A stretch of DNA of 64,000 nt, taken from Lottia gigantea (taxonomy: Eukaryota > Mollusca > Gastropoda > Lottiidae). The stretch lies in assembly GCF_000327385.1 (NCBI RefSeq), contig NW_008711014.1, positions 680,458 to 744,457 on the forward strand, in the 5' to 3' direction. The notes beneath the pieces were generated by a model. That model was given only the letters and a program-made list of their open reading frames with translations. It was not told the origin of the DNA and did not search any database. Positions 1 through 14,195 of the stretch are shown here, one piece after another. Made by a program: the position numbers and the translations under genes. Every line of letters begins with the position of its first letter. Position 1 is the first letter of the stretch.

Positions 1-1924
1 GTACCAAAAGAAAACCCTTTTACTTAGCTCCAGAGTCTAATGCCCACTATAAATCCTCACATCTGAGCTGACGTTAAGATAATTTCCTATCTGTCAATAA
101 TGAAGTATCAATCTGATGTACAGGGTAATTTTGAGTGTATATTCGTATAAGTTGGTTGTTGCCTTATTGCCCTAACTCTCAATTATACCGCATGTGTTTT
201 TTTAGTAAGTCAGTTGTTGTCATACTGCCGAGTCAATTTATGAAGTGACTTTGTTGTTGACCTTATCGTTGGTACCAATCTACCAGCTTCAATACTATCA
301 ATTAAAAACTCATTACAACCATTTAACCTTTGACCTCCTTCAATCTCTCATTCTAGATGAGCTACCAGACCTGCATTCAAAACAGGCAGAATTTTGTAAG
401 ATTCGAGCTAAAGGCAAGAATTTTAATTCCAAGTCGCAGAGATCTTCGCTTATTCACTCTTTTTCGTCTATTTGGTAAAGGACACTTTATTTCACTATGA
501 TCACCTGTGTCAATGGTTCAGACTCTCTTAATTATCAACCAGGCGTGCGATCTAAATTTGTTAGCAACTACGACCGATAAAGACGGACATCTTAATTCCT
601 ATTATTAGACATTATTTGCTAAGATTGAATAGCCGAATCAGGTGCAGAAGTTAGTTAGTAAAACCCCTATTCATATCATATCACAATGCGACACAGTCCT
701 AATGCTGTGTATTTACCGTCTTGGCCAGTAACATTCAACTTACATCCAACTTGTATGTCAATACAATTCTTTTTATAAAAGGTCGAATGAAAAATCTCAT
801 AACCAGAACACAAACATAGTTTTGACATATGATGATATTTTGTGTGTGTATCTATTAACAGTAATGAAGCCCGGATAGTGTTAGTGATATGCCACGATGT
901 TGATATCATTAAGGCAGTAATTGGACCAAATTACCTCTCAATCAGTTCGTACTGAGCAGAATACTCAATAGTGATTATTTGTTTCTCTGTTTTTAAAAAA
1001 AAGTTTACTGTCGTCGAACTGCCAGATTGGACATTACAGCTAAATACCAGCGCACCGGTGTATGTTAAACATTAGGTCATCCGATCCATCGCAGGTAGAA
1101 GTTTACCAACTGTTAATAACTGAATGGTCAGCGATTCCAGGATTCATTGGCAGTTTGAAAAGGCTGAAAAGGGGGCTAATACTCCTACCCAAGAAAATGT
1201 TCCCTTGGGGCATATCGGTTAAAATTGCTGTCCGTCTTCATAAGTCCGATCAGAACCATTATTTGTTACGTACTTACGTCTGTATATAGATCTAATATTG
1301 ATTCATATTTTGAAATAAGTCGACTCGAAATGATTCTTATATATATATACCTAATTTAAAAGACAAAAGGTTGCCAATAAGCATTTTTGTCATCAGAGGT
1401 ACGTTACGTTTTACTCATTGACCGCATACCCAAAGTTCAGTTATTTGTTTTCGTACAAAAAAAGCAGCTTTGTCTGTCCATTCGTCAAATTTATCATCTG
1501 TGTAAAAAAGACAAAAAGACTTTATCTTGTCATTTTTCTCTGGATATGACACTACTCGTCCTATTGGACTTGCTTTGTTATAACGTTACCAAGCAATTTT
1601 GATAGGGGATTGTATAAATATTTGCATGTAAAAGCACAGACACAAACCGGGTTATTGTTTCTACAAACCGATTGATATCATTTCAATAGGTTAATGAAGG
1701 CAATACAAAACGTTTTGAAAAACAGTGCTTATCAAAATGGATAATTGAACAAGAGTACATTCTACAAACGATTGCTATCAAACGCTATATATAACGGGAA
1801 TGTGAGATCTGTTAGAAGACAAATATAATTAAAGGCATAGGTTCACCATCCGTTTATCCAATCATACCTTAGTCTCAGAAACGGAAACATTTTTGCTATG
1901 CTAATCAGCAATAGTGGTCAAAAC

Positions 1925-1980
1925 TCACCATCGAAATTTAAGCCTTCAAATCCATTTGTGTCCAGAATCATCTTATACTA
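1925..1980 (-). repeat. Dispersed repeat D, fragment
   Basis: The minus strand carries the GGATTTGAAGGCTTAAATTT-like end of the repeat seen at 6955-7115 and 50322-50490. Confidence 0.5.
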
Positions 1981-2937
1981 TTATATTTATATAGAAATTG
2001 AAAGTGAAATTTTTATGTTTATTTGAAGGGATTATGCTAATTTCGTAGTTCGCAGTTTTACTACTTCTGAAGATTATTTACATATATCCAAGGCCCAAAT
2101 CTACCCCCCGAAACGGCAATGACCATCAGGCGTATCATACCACGAGGTAAATGAAGACAAGACTTTTTAAAACAGTCGAATGAACGATTGCAAACAGAAT
2201 GTTTGGTATTATAAATGTGAAGAATGTGGGTATTTTGGTGCATTATTTGTCTTATATGTACGACCATGCCCCACTTCACCCTATGTTATGTAATATGAGA
2301 ATTGCTAGCAGACTATATATAAGACAGAGAGTAGTGTCATAGGCTACCAATAGGCAACTGAAAGCAAGACAGAACGTTTTGTACAATCTAGTTTCAAAAA
2401 GCAGTGAACTGAATGCAGGAGTAATAATGGACTATATTTCAGATTGCAATGAAACTCTTGGTATTACAGGAATATGAGAATGGTTATATAGAAGACTATA
2501 TTTAAGACAATGAGAAGTGTTATGATTCAAGCTAAACGGTGGTAATAATCTGTTAAAGCTCCAGTTTTTACTGTTACTGTCAGTTATGATTACTGTATCT
2601 TAATACCACTTGACTATCATACTGTGTTCGCAACTGGTCTAAACATGACGGGATGATGTCTGACAAGACCTCTCGGAGTCGACAATCAGTGTGGATAAGT
2701 CAACCACGATTCAGTTTCCAACACTGTTGTTATGTATATTACATCTTGTTATCGATGACATCCACGATAGTGTTTCTAATACTACATACTAGTCATCTTC
2801 ACAATGTCAAACTAGTACGAACTGCGTCTTATACCTTGCCTGCAACAGTCATCTTTCTTGTGATACAGCAGTTTGTAATGTAGTGGTTTAAAGGATTGAA
2901 AGCAAACTTTAAACAAAACATGTTGGATTTCACCTTA

Positions 2938-3170
2938 AACAGTCTACATATTTTGATTTGTAGGTCTGAATTGGAATGACGACCATAGAACCTTTCAACA
3001 GAGAGGATCATGTTCTTCTTTTAAAAAAAAACTGTTCGTTCCAGTCTACATGTTTTGATTTTTAGGTCTGAATAGGGATGTGGACCGTAGAACTTTAACT
3101 AAACCTTTCAACAGATCATGTTCTTTTTTTAATAGAACCTGTAAATTCCAGTCGATGATATTTTAATCTA
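2938..3170 (+). repeat. Diverged tandem duplication, about 105 bp x 2
   Basis: The string TTTAGGTCTGAAT (TTGTAGGTCTGAAT in the first copy) and later CCTTTCAACAGA and ATCATGTTCTT recur at about 2940-3040 and 3045-3150. A third start (TTCCAGTC) is at about 3145. The copies differ by small indels. Confidence 0.65.
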
Positions 3171-5059
3171 TTTGCTGATATTGGTCTATAATTGATAATT
3201 CAGTCAGTACAAGTGTTGTCTATTGTAAGTTCTACAATAAGGCAGTCCCGGTACCCCGCTGTCATCTTGCTTTGATAACAAGTCGTGCTGTACGACAGTG
3301 TTTCATGCCTCTGGCGAAATAAACAAAAACAATGGATAATCTATATCATAAGGACTTGATAAGGAAATCGACGCAAATCATTTAGTAGAAAAAAATAGAT
3401 TTTTTTCAAATTTCATATTTATAGCGAAAAGAAGACCAATTTGAAGTAAACAACTGCAGAATATATATGAGAAAACAATTTATAATGTGTAATAGAGTCT
3501 AGACCTCTATTCAGTATGGTATACTATTCCTGGCTTGATTATTTTCACCTTTAAATATCGCTACATGGGAATAAACTGGGTGCGATTGTGAAGAGACGAT
3601 ATGGGTAATAAAACCAGGGAGTCCGATATGGGAACGGGACGAAGTGGAAAGTGGTGATATAGGACAAAAAAAGATTGAATTGAAAAGGGTGATATGAGAA
3701 GGCACCCTCCGAGATATCAAATTGAAAGACTTTCTTGGATACTATAGATAATTGTGTCTTACAATCGTTTTGATTTAACTTGGATATGTAGACATTCTGT
3801 CTTATCACTAGCTGATATCAATATTAATATCTTATTAATATTCTATGATTAATTAAAAACTAAATATTGACAATTAATTATGACTATCTCTATTAAAGTC
3901 AACAATGTTTAATACTAATATTGGTTATTTATACATGAAGTCTTCATTGAAATATAGAAGGTTCTGTTTATCTAAAAGCAAATGACGACAGTTAATCGCA
4001 TCAACCGGAAGTAAAATATTGCGCAAAATTTGTAATGCCAATTTTTATCATCTATTTACATACAAGGATACTATTGAGTTTAGAAGTTTTTTTGGCTTAT
4101 AACACAATAGAGAAACCCATTGTCATGTTCAAAAGCTCTGATCAGTAAATGATTCTCTTACTATATGTAAAAATATGCCATATTCAATTGCTAAAAGGTT
4201 TTGTTGATAAACTGCAAACATCATGTTGACAATTCTTTCAACATTGGATTAGTTAAGACAAGCCTTCGTCATAAGAAGGTTATGCATAACATTCTTTCGG
4301 GACGAAGATGAAAATAATACTATCTTATACTAATATAAAGTTTTTCTGTTATTATAGACACTGTTCTCCAACAATAGTACGGGCCGACATTAAAAAATAG
4401 CTTTACGTATAGTGAAAATACTACTACGACCTGCATACTAATAAACTACTAGTGAATACTATCAGGTTCTGGCTTTATAACCAGTAGTTCATCTCTTAAC
4501 AATATTTTATGATGTTAATTTAGTAGATAGCAGGGGCGATAACCGTAAAATGTAATCCCCAATTATGAGTTGTATTATGATGAGGATTAGTAGATTAATT
4601 CGCTCAGTGAATCAGGTGAATATTTATGAAATAAGGTGGAGTTTTACGTCCTGGAGTTCCTAAAGGCCGTGCGTTGGTCATTAAGAATTCGCTCTGTGTC
4701 CCTTTGTGATGACTTTTTCTATCCCCAAAGATGCAAAATCTACGTATCCAAAAGCAAATACAAACCCAAATCATTGAGTTGACCATAACTAATCAATAAC
4801 TAACCTAGACATATTATAGACACTTTCTGAGTCGGTGTTACATATAATATAATATGCCCTGCCCGCCCCCCCCCCCCATCCCCACCCCCCAAAAAACATA
4901 TTAAAAACGTTGATTGACGCTAGGTGTTCCGGAGCACGAGTCTTTGAAATAGTAAAAAGTGTAAGCATGAATACCTGCAAGGGGTGCATTAATGAATATT
5001 TAATAGTGTTTAGATTAGGGTTGAAGATAGATACTGGGCCGACTATAAGAAGCACTGGT

Positions 5060-5135
5060 CAGTCTTGGCATTACCGTTTTCCTTATATTGGGAGGATGCG
5101 AATCCTAACAGACTCTACCAACTAAGCTACCACTT
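5060..5135 (-). repeat. tRNA-like SINE fragment
   Basis: The minus strand reads TAGCTTAGTTGGTAGAG, a good tRNA A-box, followed about 7 bases later by GGATTCGCATCC, a B-box-like string. The spacing is too short for a working tRNA (no anticodon arm), so it is a shortened tRNA relic or SINE head. Confidence 0.4.
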
Positions 5136-5875
5136 ATAATGACGTATGAAAAAAGTCGAAAAACTGTAAAAACGATCATTATATTAACCTGTTTTAACAT
5201 TTTGACATGGCGTCAAACAGATAAAAGTTAAAAAAAAAACTTAGACACTATTCTCAGAGATAATTTGTTTCTACCTAATAAAATTAACTAGACCCCATTA
5301 CTTACTCGTGTTAGTCTTGCAATTCATTTTGTATCGATTTTACAGGTGGTTCGACTGTTATTCCAATAGCCCCTTTTACCCTGTTCGAGTCTTACAAATC
5401 ATTCTGTGTACCTTGTACGGATGGCTATTACATTCTTACCATTGTCTTAAAAGGGGATAGAATATCTAACAATCCGTGGTTGAAATAACAAGTCTGACTT
5501 GTGCCCTTTACATTGCATTCATTCCAAGAATCAAACGAAAGCCAGACCAGATTGTGGAAGTATACTTCCGGTCGATAACTTTCGTATATGCGTTTCTATA
5601 AATAACTTCAGTAATTGTCAGAACATACTTTCGGACTAATTATGAAATCTGGAAGTATGGTCTAGTTATTGACAGAAAGTAAGAAATAGGGTGAAGAAAG
5701 GTGAAGTAATTAGAATGAAAAAATACAATATATCTTACTGACCTACTCAACATTAATATCTTATATTGATATTGACTGTATTTGTGTAGTTACTTACAGA
5801 ATACAAGGATCTAAGATGATATTTATGTAGATTTCACTTTGTCTTCAAAAAACAAAACGGAAATACGAACAATTG

Positions 5876-6091
5876 TTATGGCCATATGCAGCGCTCGTAC
5901 TTTACCTAAACTTTGACTAAAGTTAGACTTAAGATGAACTTTAGGTATGCACCGGTCGATCTTTACGAAAGTCGTGCTTAAATTTGACTATCTAATGTAG
6001 GAAATGAAAGCCTGTATCCTAACTTTGTAAGGTTCGACTTTAGCCAAAGTTTAAGTTTAGTCAAGGTAAGAGCGCTGCATACGGCCCATAA
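5876..6091. mobile_element. MITE-like inverted-repeat element, about 215 bp
   Basis: The two ends are near-perfect inverted copies: TTATGGCCATATGCAGCGCT on the left and, on the opposite strand at the right, TTATGGGCCGTATGCAGCGC. The similarity continues inward through CTAAACTTTGACTAAAG. There is no coding capacity. Non-autonomous DNA transposon, family unknown. Confidence 0.7.
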
Positions 6092-6954
6092 GATAGCTTC
6101 AACTTCTTTCTAGAACACCAAAACGATGGAAATTTATGGGTCTCTTTTTTCTTTTTTGTGACTCGATTAAACAATGAGACTATAAAGCAAGAGAGTTTCC
6201 ATTTTTTTGTAGCACAACAAAGCGGTGAGATCTGTTGTTAATGTAGATTTCACTTTTTCCAGAAGAATAAAACGAGAAACGATGAGGAAACTAGGTGATA
6301 ATTGAGAGGTTTGAAGAAGTTTTGATGAAGTATTACAATGGTGGATACATTAACCTGTATACGTAAACAATCACCAAACTATATTTAACTGTTACCCCAC
6401 ATTCTGATTGTTTTCTACTATTGTCTTGTCATTAGATTATTTGTGTTTCTGTCTGGTTATTCTTTTTGGAGAGATCTTTATAATTCTCGCTTGTTTTTCT
6501 CGCACATTTGTAAGAATCAAAATTCTCTTGTCGTTGAATATGTCAGTTGGAATCGTGTATACCAACTTTTTGTCACATTCGAATGTTGTCAAAATACCAC
6601 AATATTGAACGATTTTTTATTCCTAATTCTAAGATCATTATGACATCAGACGCTTAACAATTGTTTGCTATCTCAAAGCAATGAGTACTCAATCTTCCGA
6701 TGATTCTCAGACCTAAACAAGTGTGGAGAGCACCCTATAATATTTACCCCAAATTAAAAATCATTAGTTGGATAATTGAATATGAAGTACACCCTTGGTC
6801 AGTTCGTTTTGGGTAAAGCGATCAGCCTCGATACAAATACTACACACGTAGATAATCAAGTCAGATGTGCCAATAAAAGGAACAGATGCACCATTTTGAG
6901 GGCTTGATTTAAGTGCTGAATATGTAAATAATCTTCAGAAGCACTAGATATGTA

Positions 6955-7115
6955 AGAAAATCGCATAATTCCTAGAAAATATCTCAAACTATTTCTATAG
7001 ATGTCTTTTGTATATATGTCTCAAGAAAAGACGATTCGTCTTTTTAACTTTCAAACGCGGATAATTCTGGACACACATGGATTTGAAGGCTTGAATTTCG
7101 AGGGTAAACTTTGAA
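6955..7115 (+). repeat. Dispersed repeat D, copy 1
   Basis: Shares ATAATTCCT..GAAAATAT, TCTCAAGAAAAGACGA, TTCAAACGC.GATAATTCT and ACATGGATT with 50322-50490 in the same order. Confidence 0.65.
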
Positions 7116-10100
7116 CACTATACTGTACGATTGGTAACAAAAAATTCCTCATCTGTCATTTTAAATATATTTAATATAATAAAAATATTATATAAAATAT
7201 CGAAATACATGTAAGTCGAGAAATATCTAAACGATTTTCTTTTGACTATTCAATCAACTTGATATATCATTTTATATTTGATCTCCTGTATCAATCAATC
7301 TGTGGCGACAAAATATTAGGAAGTTTTGAATTAATCACTCTAAATTTATATCTGCATGTTGTTAAAGAAAAGTAAACAAAGACAAAACTTATTAAATAGA
7401 TGAGACTTGGGTTCATTTTCTCAAAATAACTTCGTATGAGACGGTGAATTTTAACCAATCAAAACAACCTTTTTTAATACGAGAGTGAGCCCGTACTCAT
7501 ATAAGCAAAGTAAAAAATTAGTAATTGTTTCGGACGTATTGAGAGACGATATGAGACACGGACCTATAGAACCTTTCATTTGAAACATTTCAAATCACAA
7601 AAGAACATAGTTTACATTTACTCGTGATATCGAAATTGATAGCACTGGATCATTATGCGCAGTAGGAGCTCAGTGCGACATACTTCGAACCACAAACTTG
7701 TTTTTTGACAAAAAAGAAAAATTTGCTTACATTCTTTATATATCCTAAATTTCAAACCAATGAGACTTTTTAAAATATTGGAACATTATTGAAGTCTTAA
7801 TGGGAGCGCTGCATTTATACTAATATATTTTTTTCACATATTAAAGAAATTGCAACCTTTACAGTTCAAAAGCATTCTTAAACAATTTGTTTGCACTGTA
7901 TTTTTGTGTTGGTAGTCAATCTGATTGATCGTACAAAGCACAGAATTTAAAAAAAAAACGAAATATTAAAAATGGATAAAGAATTAAGTTCTTACCTTTC
8001 GATATTCAAATTTTAAGCTTCTAATTAGTTACGTTTTAACGATATTCCAATACACCTATCTGATATTCAAGTTACACCTATAGTTCTTGTTTAACTTGTT
8101 TAACATTCATACACTCATGTCAAATCTCTGTGTAGCACGTCATTATTTCGTGAGTATTTACATGACATAAAGTCATTTCCGGGAGTGCCGCGGTAAATGT
8201 TTATGGTTAAAGTGATTGGTTTAAGATAAAAACAACGTGATATTCGATTATTCAAAGAATTGAGAATTGTTTAGTAAGATGAGGTTTGAAGATATAGTCG
8301 TACATACCAGATGAAAGCTTTGATTCTTGATAGTTTGAAAGGAAATTGAAGAAACGGAGCTTTGCGTTCTACGGCCTTTTGCTTATTAAAATTAGCAAAC
8401 ATTTTGACAGAAAAAGGGTATTTTCGATCTGGTCATAGAGATTGTCGTATTGTAAAGAATAGTTACATGTACTGGAGAAAAGTCTCCGTTGATTAAAATG
8501 TTTTGGGTTATTGGTATGAATATATTTGGTCAATACAATGATGATTTTGGGACATATTTTTGAAGCAGAAGATCGGGAAAATATCCTCTGCCGTCGGAAT
8601 AGATCTAGGGCTACTTCGACTCTGTTTGCAGTAGGTATTAGGAATGTATTACAATAAATATTTGAATGATAAGGTCGAGAAAGGTGAACGGTAAAATAAT
8701 AATAATAATACATATGTTTTAATAATCAAATAGTTTTGAAACTCAAACTATTTCAGTTATTATTATTGTAATCTGACAATTGACCTACGAATTCTTTCAA
8801 AATAATATTTATAAAACTTATATTGTCTGTACACTTTGATTAAAAATAAATCTAAAAGTTTCGTGTTGCATCCGCATGTTACTACACATGTAATCTTTGA
8901 TCTGCAAAACATCTTTTTTAATCATATTCAGTCTAATCGTACCCAATAGCATCAAAAGTTGTCATAATTCATGAGACAGTTTATCTTTAATTAGTGGCGT
9001 ATTCAGGCAGTATTTTATTGGCCATAGCACCAAACCATAATCGCCACTGACAGTTACTGTAAGAGGTTCGGTCCCAAAATATTGAAGATTACAATTTAGA
9101 AAAGTTACGAAAACGGAATTTCGTGGCTTCTTAGTGGTCTTTCGCTGTATCCAAATTAGTGAGATCGACACTTCAAACCAAATTGAATTGATAACATTTC
9201 ACCTAAAACTTTCTGGGTGTCTAAAAGAAATTCCTCAGACAAAAGCCTACACTATGACTCACTTCGTAATAAAAATCTTACAACAGATTATTATATTAGA
9301 AATTATTTGTTTGTTTTTCTCCTTAGAATTAAGACTAATTTCAATTTTCTCGCCTTTCAGTACAATTTATACACTGTAAAATTTTCCTGTCAAAAATCAT
9401 AAAAGTACATGAATGGGAGGTTTACGTTTTATTTTTCTTGCTGCCCAATAAGAACAGCAAGTAACACAAGCCTCTCAGATGCTTGGGAATCGTTACAGGG
9501 TCCATATGTAGCAGAAGGAATCTCACGTTGTATCTTGCAAATACTGGCTGCCCTGCCATAATGCCATAATCCAAATCAATTTAACGGAATACGAAATTTG
9601 ACACATATATATACATTAGTCAAACCGGTAAAATTGATGAGGTGAACAAGAAATGATTGAAATAACCATCATTGGTCATGAAAATGTATAGCAAAGCTAA
9701 GTGTCCGCAAAGAAATTAAGCACTTTCTGTCCAACAGTGCACTGCAACCACTCAGATTTTACTCAGATAAATCATCTTCTCTCAATCAGCTATAAATTGG
9801 TGCTGATAATCCGGAAAAGAAAGGTTTGACCAACTGGAACTGGAACCGAAGTTGTTATCTTTGTAAAATATAGTCGATTCTTTCTTTCCTCTCTCTCGTA
9901 ATCAAATTTTTCGTTTATTTTACTGACACGATTTACAGTGTATACACGTGGAATCTGACCTTTTTAATTGGTAAATTTGAGTATTAGCACCTATAATATT
10001 TATTGTATTGTACTAAAACTGTAAACTACACTGAAAATATCTCTCGCCCAGATGGTTTTTATTTTACTGATAATCTAAACTGATATAATGTATATCTATA

Positions 10101-10500
10101 GCCAGAATTGAACTCGTTCATTTGCGTAAGGAGTATTTAGCACTAGGCTAACAAGAACGTTAGCCTGATTTTCATCCTATTCTGTCGGCACGTCTTGTAC
10201 AGTAACTTAGCTTCAAAGCATTTTAAATGCCTTCATCTATTGCTTTATAATCGAAATTAAAATTGAAATTATATTTATTTATTTATATAAATAAAACAAT
10301 TACTATATTACTTTAAGCTACATGTATCTCGGATATAGATTTGGTTGATTTGGCAATCCCTTTGAAGGTTGCAATCAAAGTCGCTATTGAACTATTGAAA
10401 TGGGTGTACAATCCGGTTCAATATCCTGTTACAAAGGGGTTGTTTGGTACAAATAAAAAGTAGTCGAGGATAGTATGCTTGTAGTTTGTGTTGAAATTCA

Positions 10501-10600
10501 GCAAGAGACAAAGCCACGTATTCTCGAAACGATCTTAGAACTAGGATTCCTAGCGCTTAGATTATTTCAAGAATACGTGGCCAGGTTTGTAACCTTGTGC
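10501..10600. mobile_element. Short foldback element, about 100 bp
   Basis: GCCACGTATTCTCGAAA at 10513 is repeated inverted near 10562-10582 (GGCCACGTATTCTTGAAA on the other strand), with weaker outer pairing and a palindromic centre (CTAGGATTCCTAG). Probably a small MITE. Confidence 0.55.
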
Positions 10601-12171
10601 TGGACTTCCTGATGAAACCTCAACAATCAACAGTTCCAAATCACTCCTTAAACGGTATCAGAAGTAAAAAACCCATAACGAGACAGGAAGTGGCCAAATA
10701 GTTACTTAGTCGACAGAATTATCTTCCTTTATTACAGTGGTGTCCTATAATTTACCAAGTCGACAGAAAGTCTGTAAGCACCCGTTGACAAATCTGTAGC
10801 CCCTACTCGGTCTCTGTAACTAACAATTCATAGAAACTGATTCATTAATAAAGCACATCATGTTTTGAGGATCATAACTCGGGATCTTATTCAAGGCCAT
10901 TGATGAATCAAGTCATGCTTCTGAGCTTACTGGAACCATCTGAAGGCAAATCACGGTAGGGTTTTATCAGGTGGTATTATTACTTCTAATATTTATATTT
11001 GTTACCTCGGACATTGTTTTATGATATAGCTCACGACAGGCGAAGAATAATGAATATTAGTTATTAATAACAAATAGCCGCATCGATAAGATTGAAGGAC
11101 TTAAAGCTAATGTGTCAATAATAATGAATAATGAGCCAGCACGACAAACTAAACCGTCTTTTCCCGACGTCAGCCATTTGTATAGTGTCATACAAATTGA
11201 CGTTTTATTACCTCCATATTGAAGAGCGATTAAGAGCGGTAAATCATTTGCGTCAAAAGTGATTTCCGTTCTACACTTGTTGCCTATTAATAAATACTTG
11301 ACGATGTTAGATGACGAGTCGATTTGACTGGTAGACAATCGCCGAGATTGATCAATAATTAGCCACGATATCATTCTATTTCCAGATACATTGAACCTTT
11401 ATGAGGTCCAGATTAGGAGAATAAACAAGAACAATCTGGTGGCTTTTTTAATCAGTCGCAGATCAACGACGTTACAGCGAGACTATTGACGACCTGGAGG
11501 CTCAAATAGTAACTTATCTTGTGTAGATCCTGTAAACTACCCTTGTCAACTTGGCTTTAACTATTTCGTAGAAACGTAAGCGTTAATTGTAATTGCGTAT
11601 CATAGTTTCCAATTTGTGCTTGAGCGTTCGGAATTTGGACAGAGACATGCATGTTTTGTAAGGATAAAAACTTCGAGTATCATTTCTGTTATCAGGTCCT
11701 TTGGGTAAATTCCTTGCAAGGTTAGAAATCAAAGGAAATATAATTCTTACTTTTGTACACTTTAATTTGCTCAGAAGGGTACCGTTCTTCAACGAATTTT
11801 ACGATGAAGATTTGTCGTTTGTGTGATAATTTACATTGAGATATTCCCTGCTTGTTCGTAGTTGTACGGGGCCCCTATGAAGACAGACAATGATGAATAA
11901 TTCATTATAGGTATTTAAATCAAGGTAAATCTGCCACCTGCCACATCCGGAACATGAATGTATCATCTAGGGTGAGATTAGCATGCCCTTCAGCTAGTAT
12001 CCGATACCTCAACTATCTTTTTACACAAAAAGAAAGGCGCATTAAAGTTTCAAGACATTGTTAAAAACTCAACCACGCGAATATTTAAATCTGTTCAAAT
12101 TTAATTGCATCACGTGAAAATTACAAGAATACTTTTGTAAGAGATAAAATATTTAGGCCATGTTTATACCA

Positions 12172-12390
12172 ACTGGTCCCCTGTCATTGATGCAGGTAAG
12201 AGGGGCTGATAGGGAAAAAGCATCAGGCCGCTCAGAGGCCCCTTGTGTTACAGTCTGTGCGTTTGATTCCATTACCAGCTGAACACAATTAGGATGGATT
12301 AATAAATTGATGCCAGGCTTGACACTTCCCCACACTACTACAGTGCACCATCTTCACAAAGTAGGGCTATTACATACTTCGTTTTATGCC
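12172..12390 (-). repeat. Dispersed repeat A, diverged copy
   Basis: The minus strand contains the family's 3' part (CAGCCCCTCTTACCTGCATC, close to the copy at 35150-35170), with a less clear remainder. Confidence 0.5.
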
Positions 12391-12415
12391 TCGACCTCAA
12401 TAGCTACCTTTCTTG

Positions 12416-12556
12416 TATCGCGGAATGCAGCGATTGAATTTGATTGAGCTTGATTGAATTTGGCTTAATGTCTTTCTGTTCTAAGATTGGCTGTATTATT
12501 CTGTAACATACAAACCAAATCGTTCATTTACACTTGTCTGTGATACAAGAAAGGTG
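12416..12556. mobile_element. MITE family E, compact copy
   Basis: Terminal inverted repeats ACCTTTCTTGTATC and GATACAAGAAAGGT flank about 110 bp that includes a CGATTGAATTTGATTGA motif. Same termini as 40711-40887 and 61734-61937. Confidence 0.7.
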
Positions 12557-13130
12557 GCCATTGCAATCAAGGTATAAGACGCAGTACATGTACTTTCAAT
12601 AATTTCCCTTTAAATATCATGGAACCTTCGTAAAGAAATGATACATTTTGACTTGTGTTGTAAAATGGGTCGATAATAAGTGTTCTGAAGAGGTTATGTT
12701 TGGCATCTGCACTTGAGTATGCTAACCATCCAATTTATATGTATCAAAACGTCCTAAGGCGAAGACAGATTTGCCTGGGCCTTGTTCAAGGTTAAAGCTT
12801 TGAGAAAACCACAAAACTCCTAAGAAAGCAAGAGACATAATTCCCCTTTCTAACAGTATACTTCTCTTTCATAACAGGGATTGATCAAGGTCGGAGATAA
12901 TAAACTTGCAGAAAGGACCACCATGACAGAGCGAGACACTAGTTTGCCAACACGTCACCTGTGAGACCATTAATAATGCTAATAAAAATGGAGAACAAAC
13001 ATATTAATTTATTTAATTAATGGTTGGGTATTGATTGGTGGTATCAGATTACCATAGGAATAATACAAGATAAAGATTGAGATATTGTTTTATCGGTAAT
13101 AAACACGATAGGCAGTCATTGATAACCCCT

Positions 13131-13530
13131 ACTAATCACAAATCATAGAGTTCCCATTAACAGACCTGCACTTGGAGACCGCCCTTGTTAATACTAATCA
13201 CAAATCACAGAATTCCCAATAAATAGACCAACAGGTAGAAGGGTGCCGACCTCAGTGGAAGATTAGTCAATACTAACCACAAAAATACAGACGTCAAATA
13301 CAAATACAGACCGCAAAAAGTGAGGGGCGGACCGAGCTTGGAGACCGCCGTTACTAATACTATTCATACATTTCCCATTTGATAATTTAATAAACCTGCA
13401 GGTAGAAGGGAGTCGAACTAATTGGGAGACCGACGTATAGCTAATACTTGTCACAAATGATAGATTTTTCATGTAATAGTTCAATAGACCTGCAAGTAAA
13501 GGAGCACCGATCTCATTGATGCCAACAGGT
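13131..13530 (+). repeat. Degenerate tandem repeat, roughly 60-90 bp units
   Basis: TACTAATCACAAAT-type starts recur near 13131, 13193, 13271, 13352 and 13441, each followed by a TTCCCAT..AATAGACC and CAGGTAGAAGG-type sequence. Strongly diverged, so an old array. Confidence 0.5.
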
Positions 13531-14004
13531 AGATGGGTCTCACCACACAAAGTCCTATGATCGGCGAGAACCCGATAATATGTTATTGTCGATGTTCGCA
13601 GCAGAACCACAAACAACAAATCACACAATTTCCATTAATTGTATGCACTGGGTACACGAACAACTCGACAATCGTTGATATCCATCCTAGGCTTGCCTTG
13701 CCCGAGATCAAATCGTACGTAAAGATACTGCGAACTTGACCACGATTACTGTGTCATGCTTCCATTAGCTAATCAAGTCTATAGAAGATATTTTGGTGAA
13801 ATGTCTGTGAGATATTTAGGTCAAATATACTTGATAGATATATATTAGTTTAAAATTGTGGCACAGTGTTGGAATCCAATCACATTAATTGGTGTAGATA
13901 TTTTAAAGAGGTGGGTGTTCATATCTGGATATAGCATTCCGTCTTCGAAGGTGATCACGTGTATGTGTCTTGGATGGTCAGCTAGTTAGATTACAAACTG
14001 GCGA

Positions 14005-14195
14005 CCGGTTGGCCAATAATATTCCAGTTGAAAAAAGAATGATCAAAACGCAAATACTCGGATTATCATCGTCCGGAACCGGTTAGCTAATGTTCCGTTT
14101 GAAAAAAAGAAAGGTCCAACCACAAAGACACGGATTATCATCGTTTCAGACATACGCCCGACCATTTGACCAATGTTCCAGATGGGAAAAGGTCA
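14005..14195 (+). repeat. Tandem duplication, 74-bp unit, about 2.5 copies
   Basis: CCGGTT-G/A-GC-C/T-AAT is followed by TTCC.GTTGAAAAAA and CGGATTATCATCGT at 14005 and again at 14079, with a third diverged copy from about 14155. Confidence 0.6.

Larger units (their letters stand above)
1..12170. other. Intergenic DNA, no gene seen
   Basis: AT-rich DNA in which open frames are short and have no recognisable family or splice structure. It contains the separately listed repeats at 1925, 2938, 5060, 5876, 6955 and 10501, plus a poly-C tract near 4866-4890. Confidence 0.6.

Noticed and set aside
4860-4895. Poly-C tract
   Set aside because: Simple low-complexity sequence; no structure or gene context to give it meaning.
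11057-11374. 105-codon minus-strand frame with a faint ankyrin-like phrase (IVKYLL ... DANDLPLLIALQYGG)
   Set aside because: Only one weak repeat-like stretch, with no second repeat and no splice context; not enough to call a gene.
13263-13628. 121-codon minus-strand frame
   Set aside because: It runs across the degenerate tandem repeat at 13131-13530 and has no recognisable protein features.
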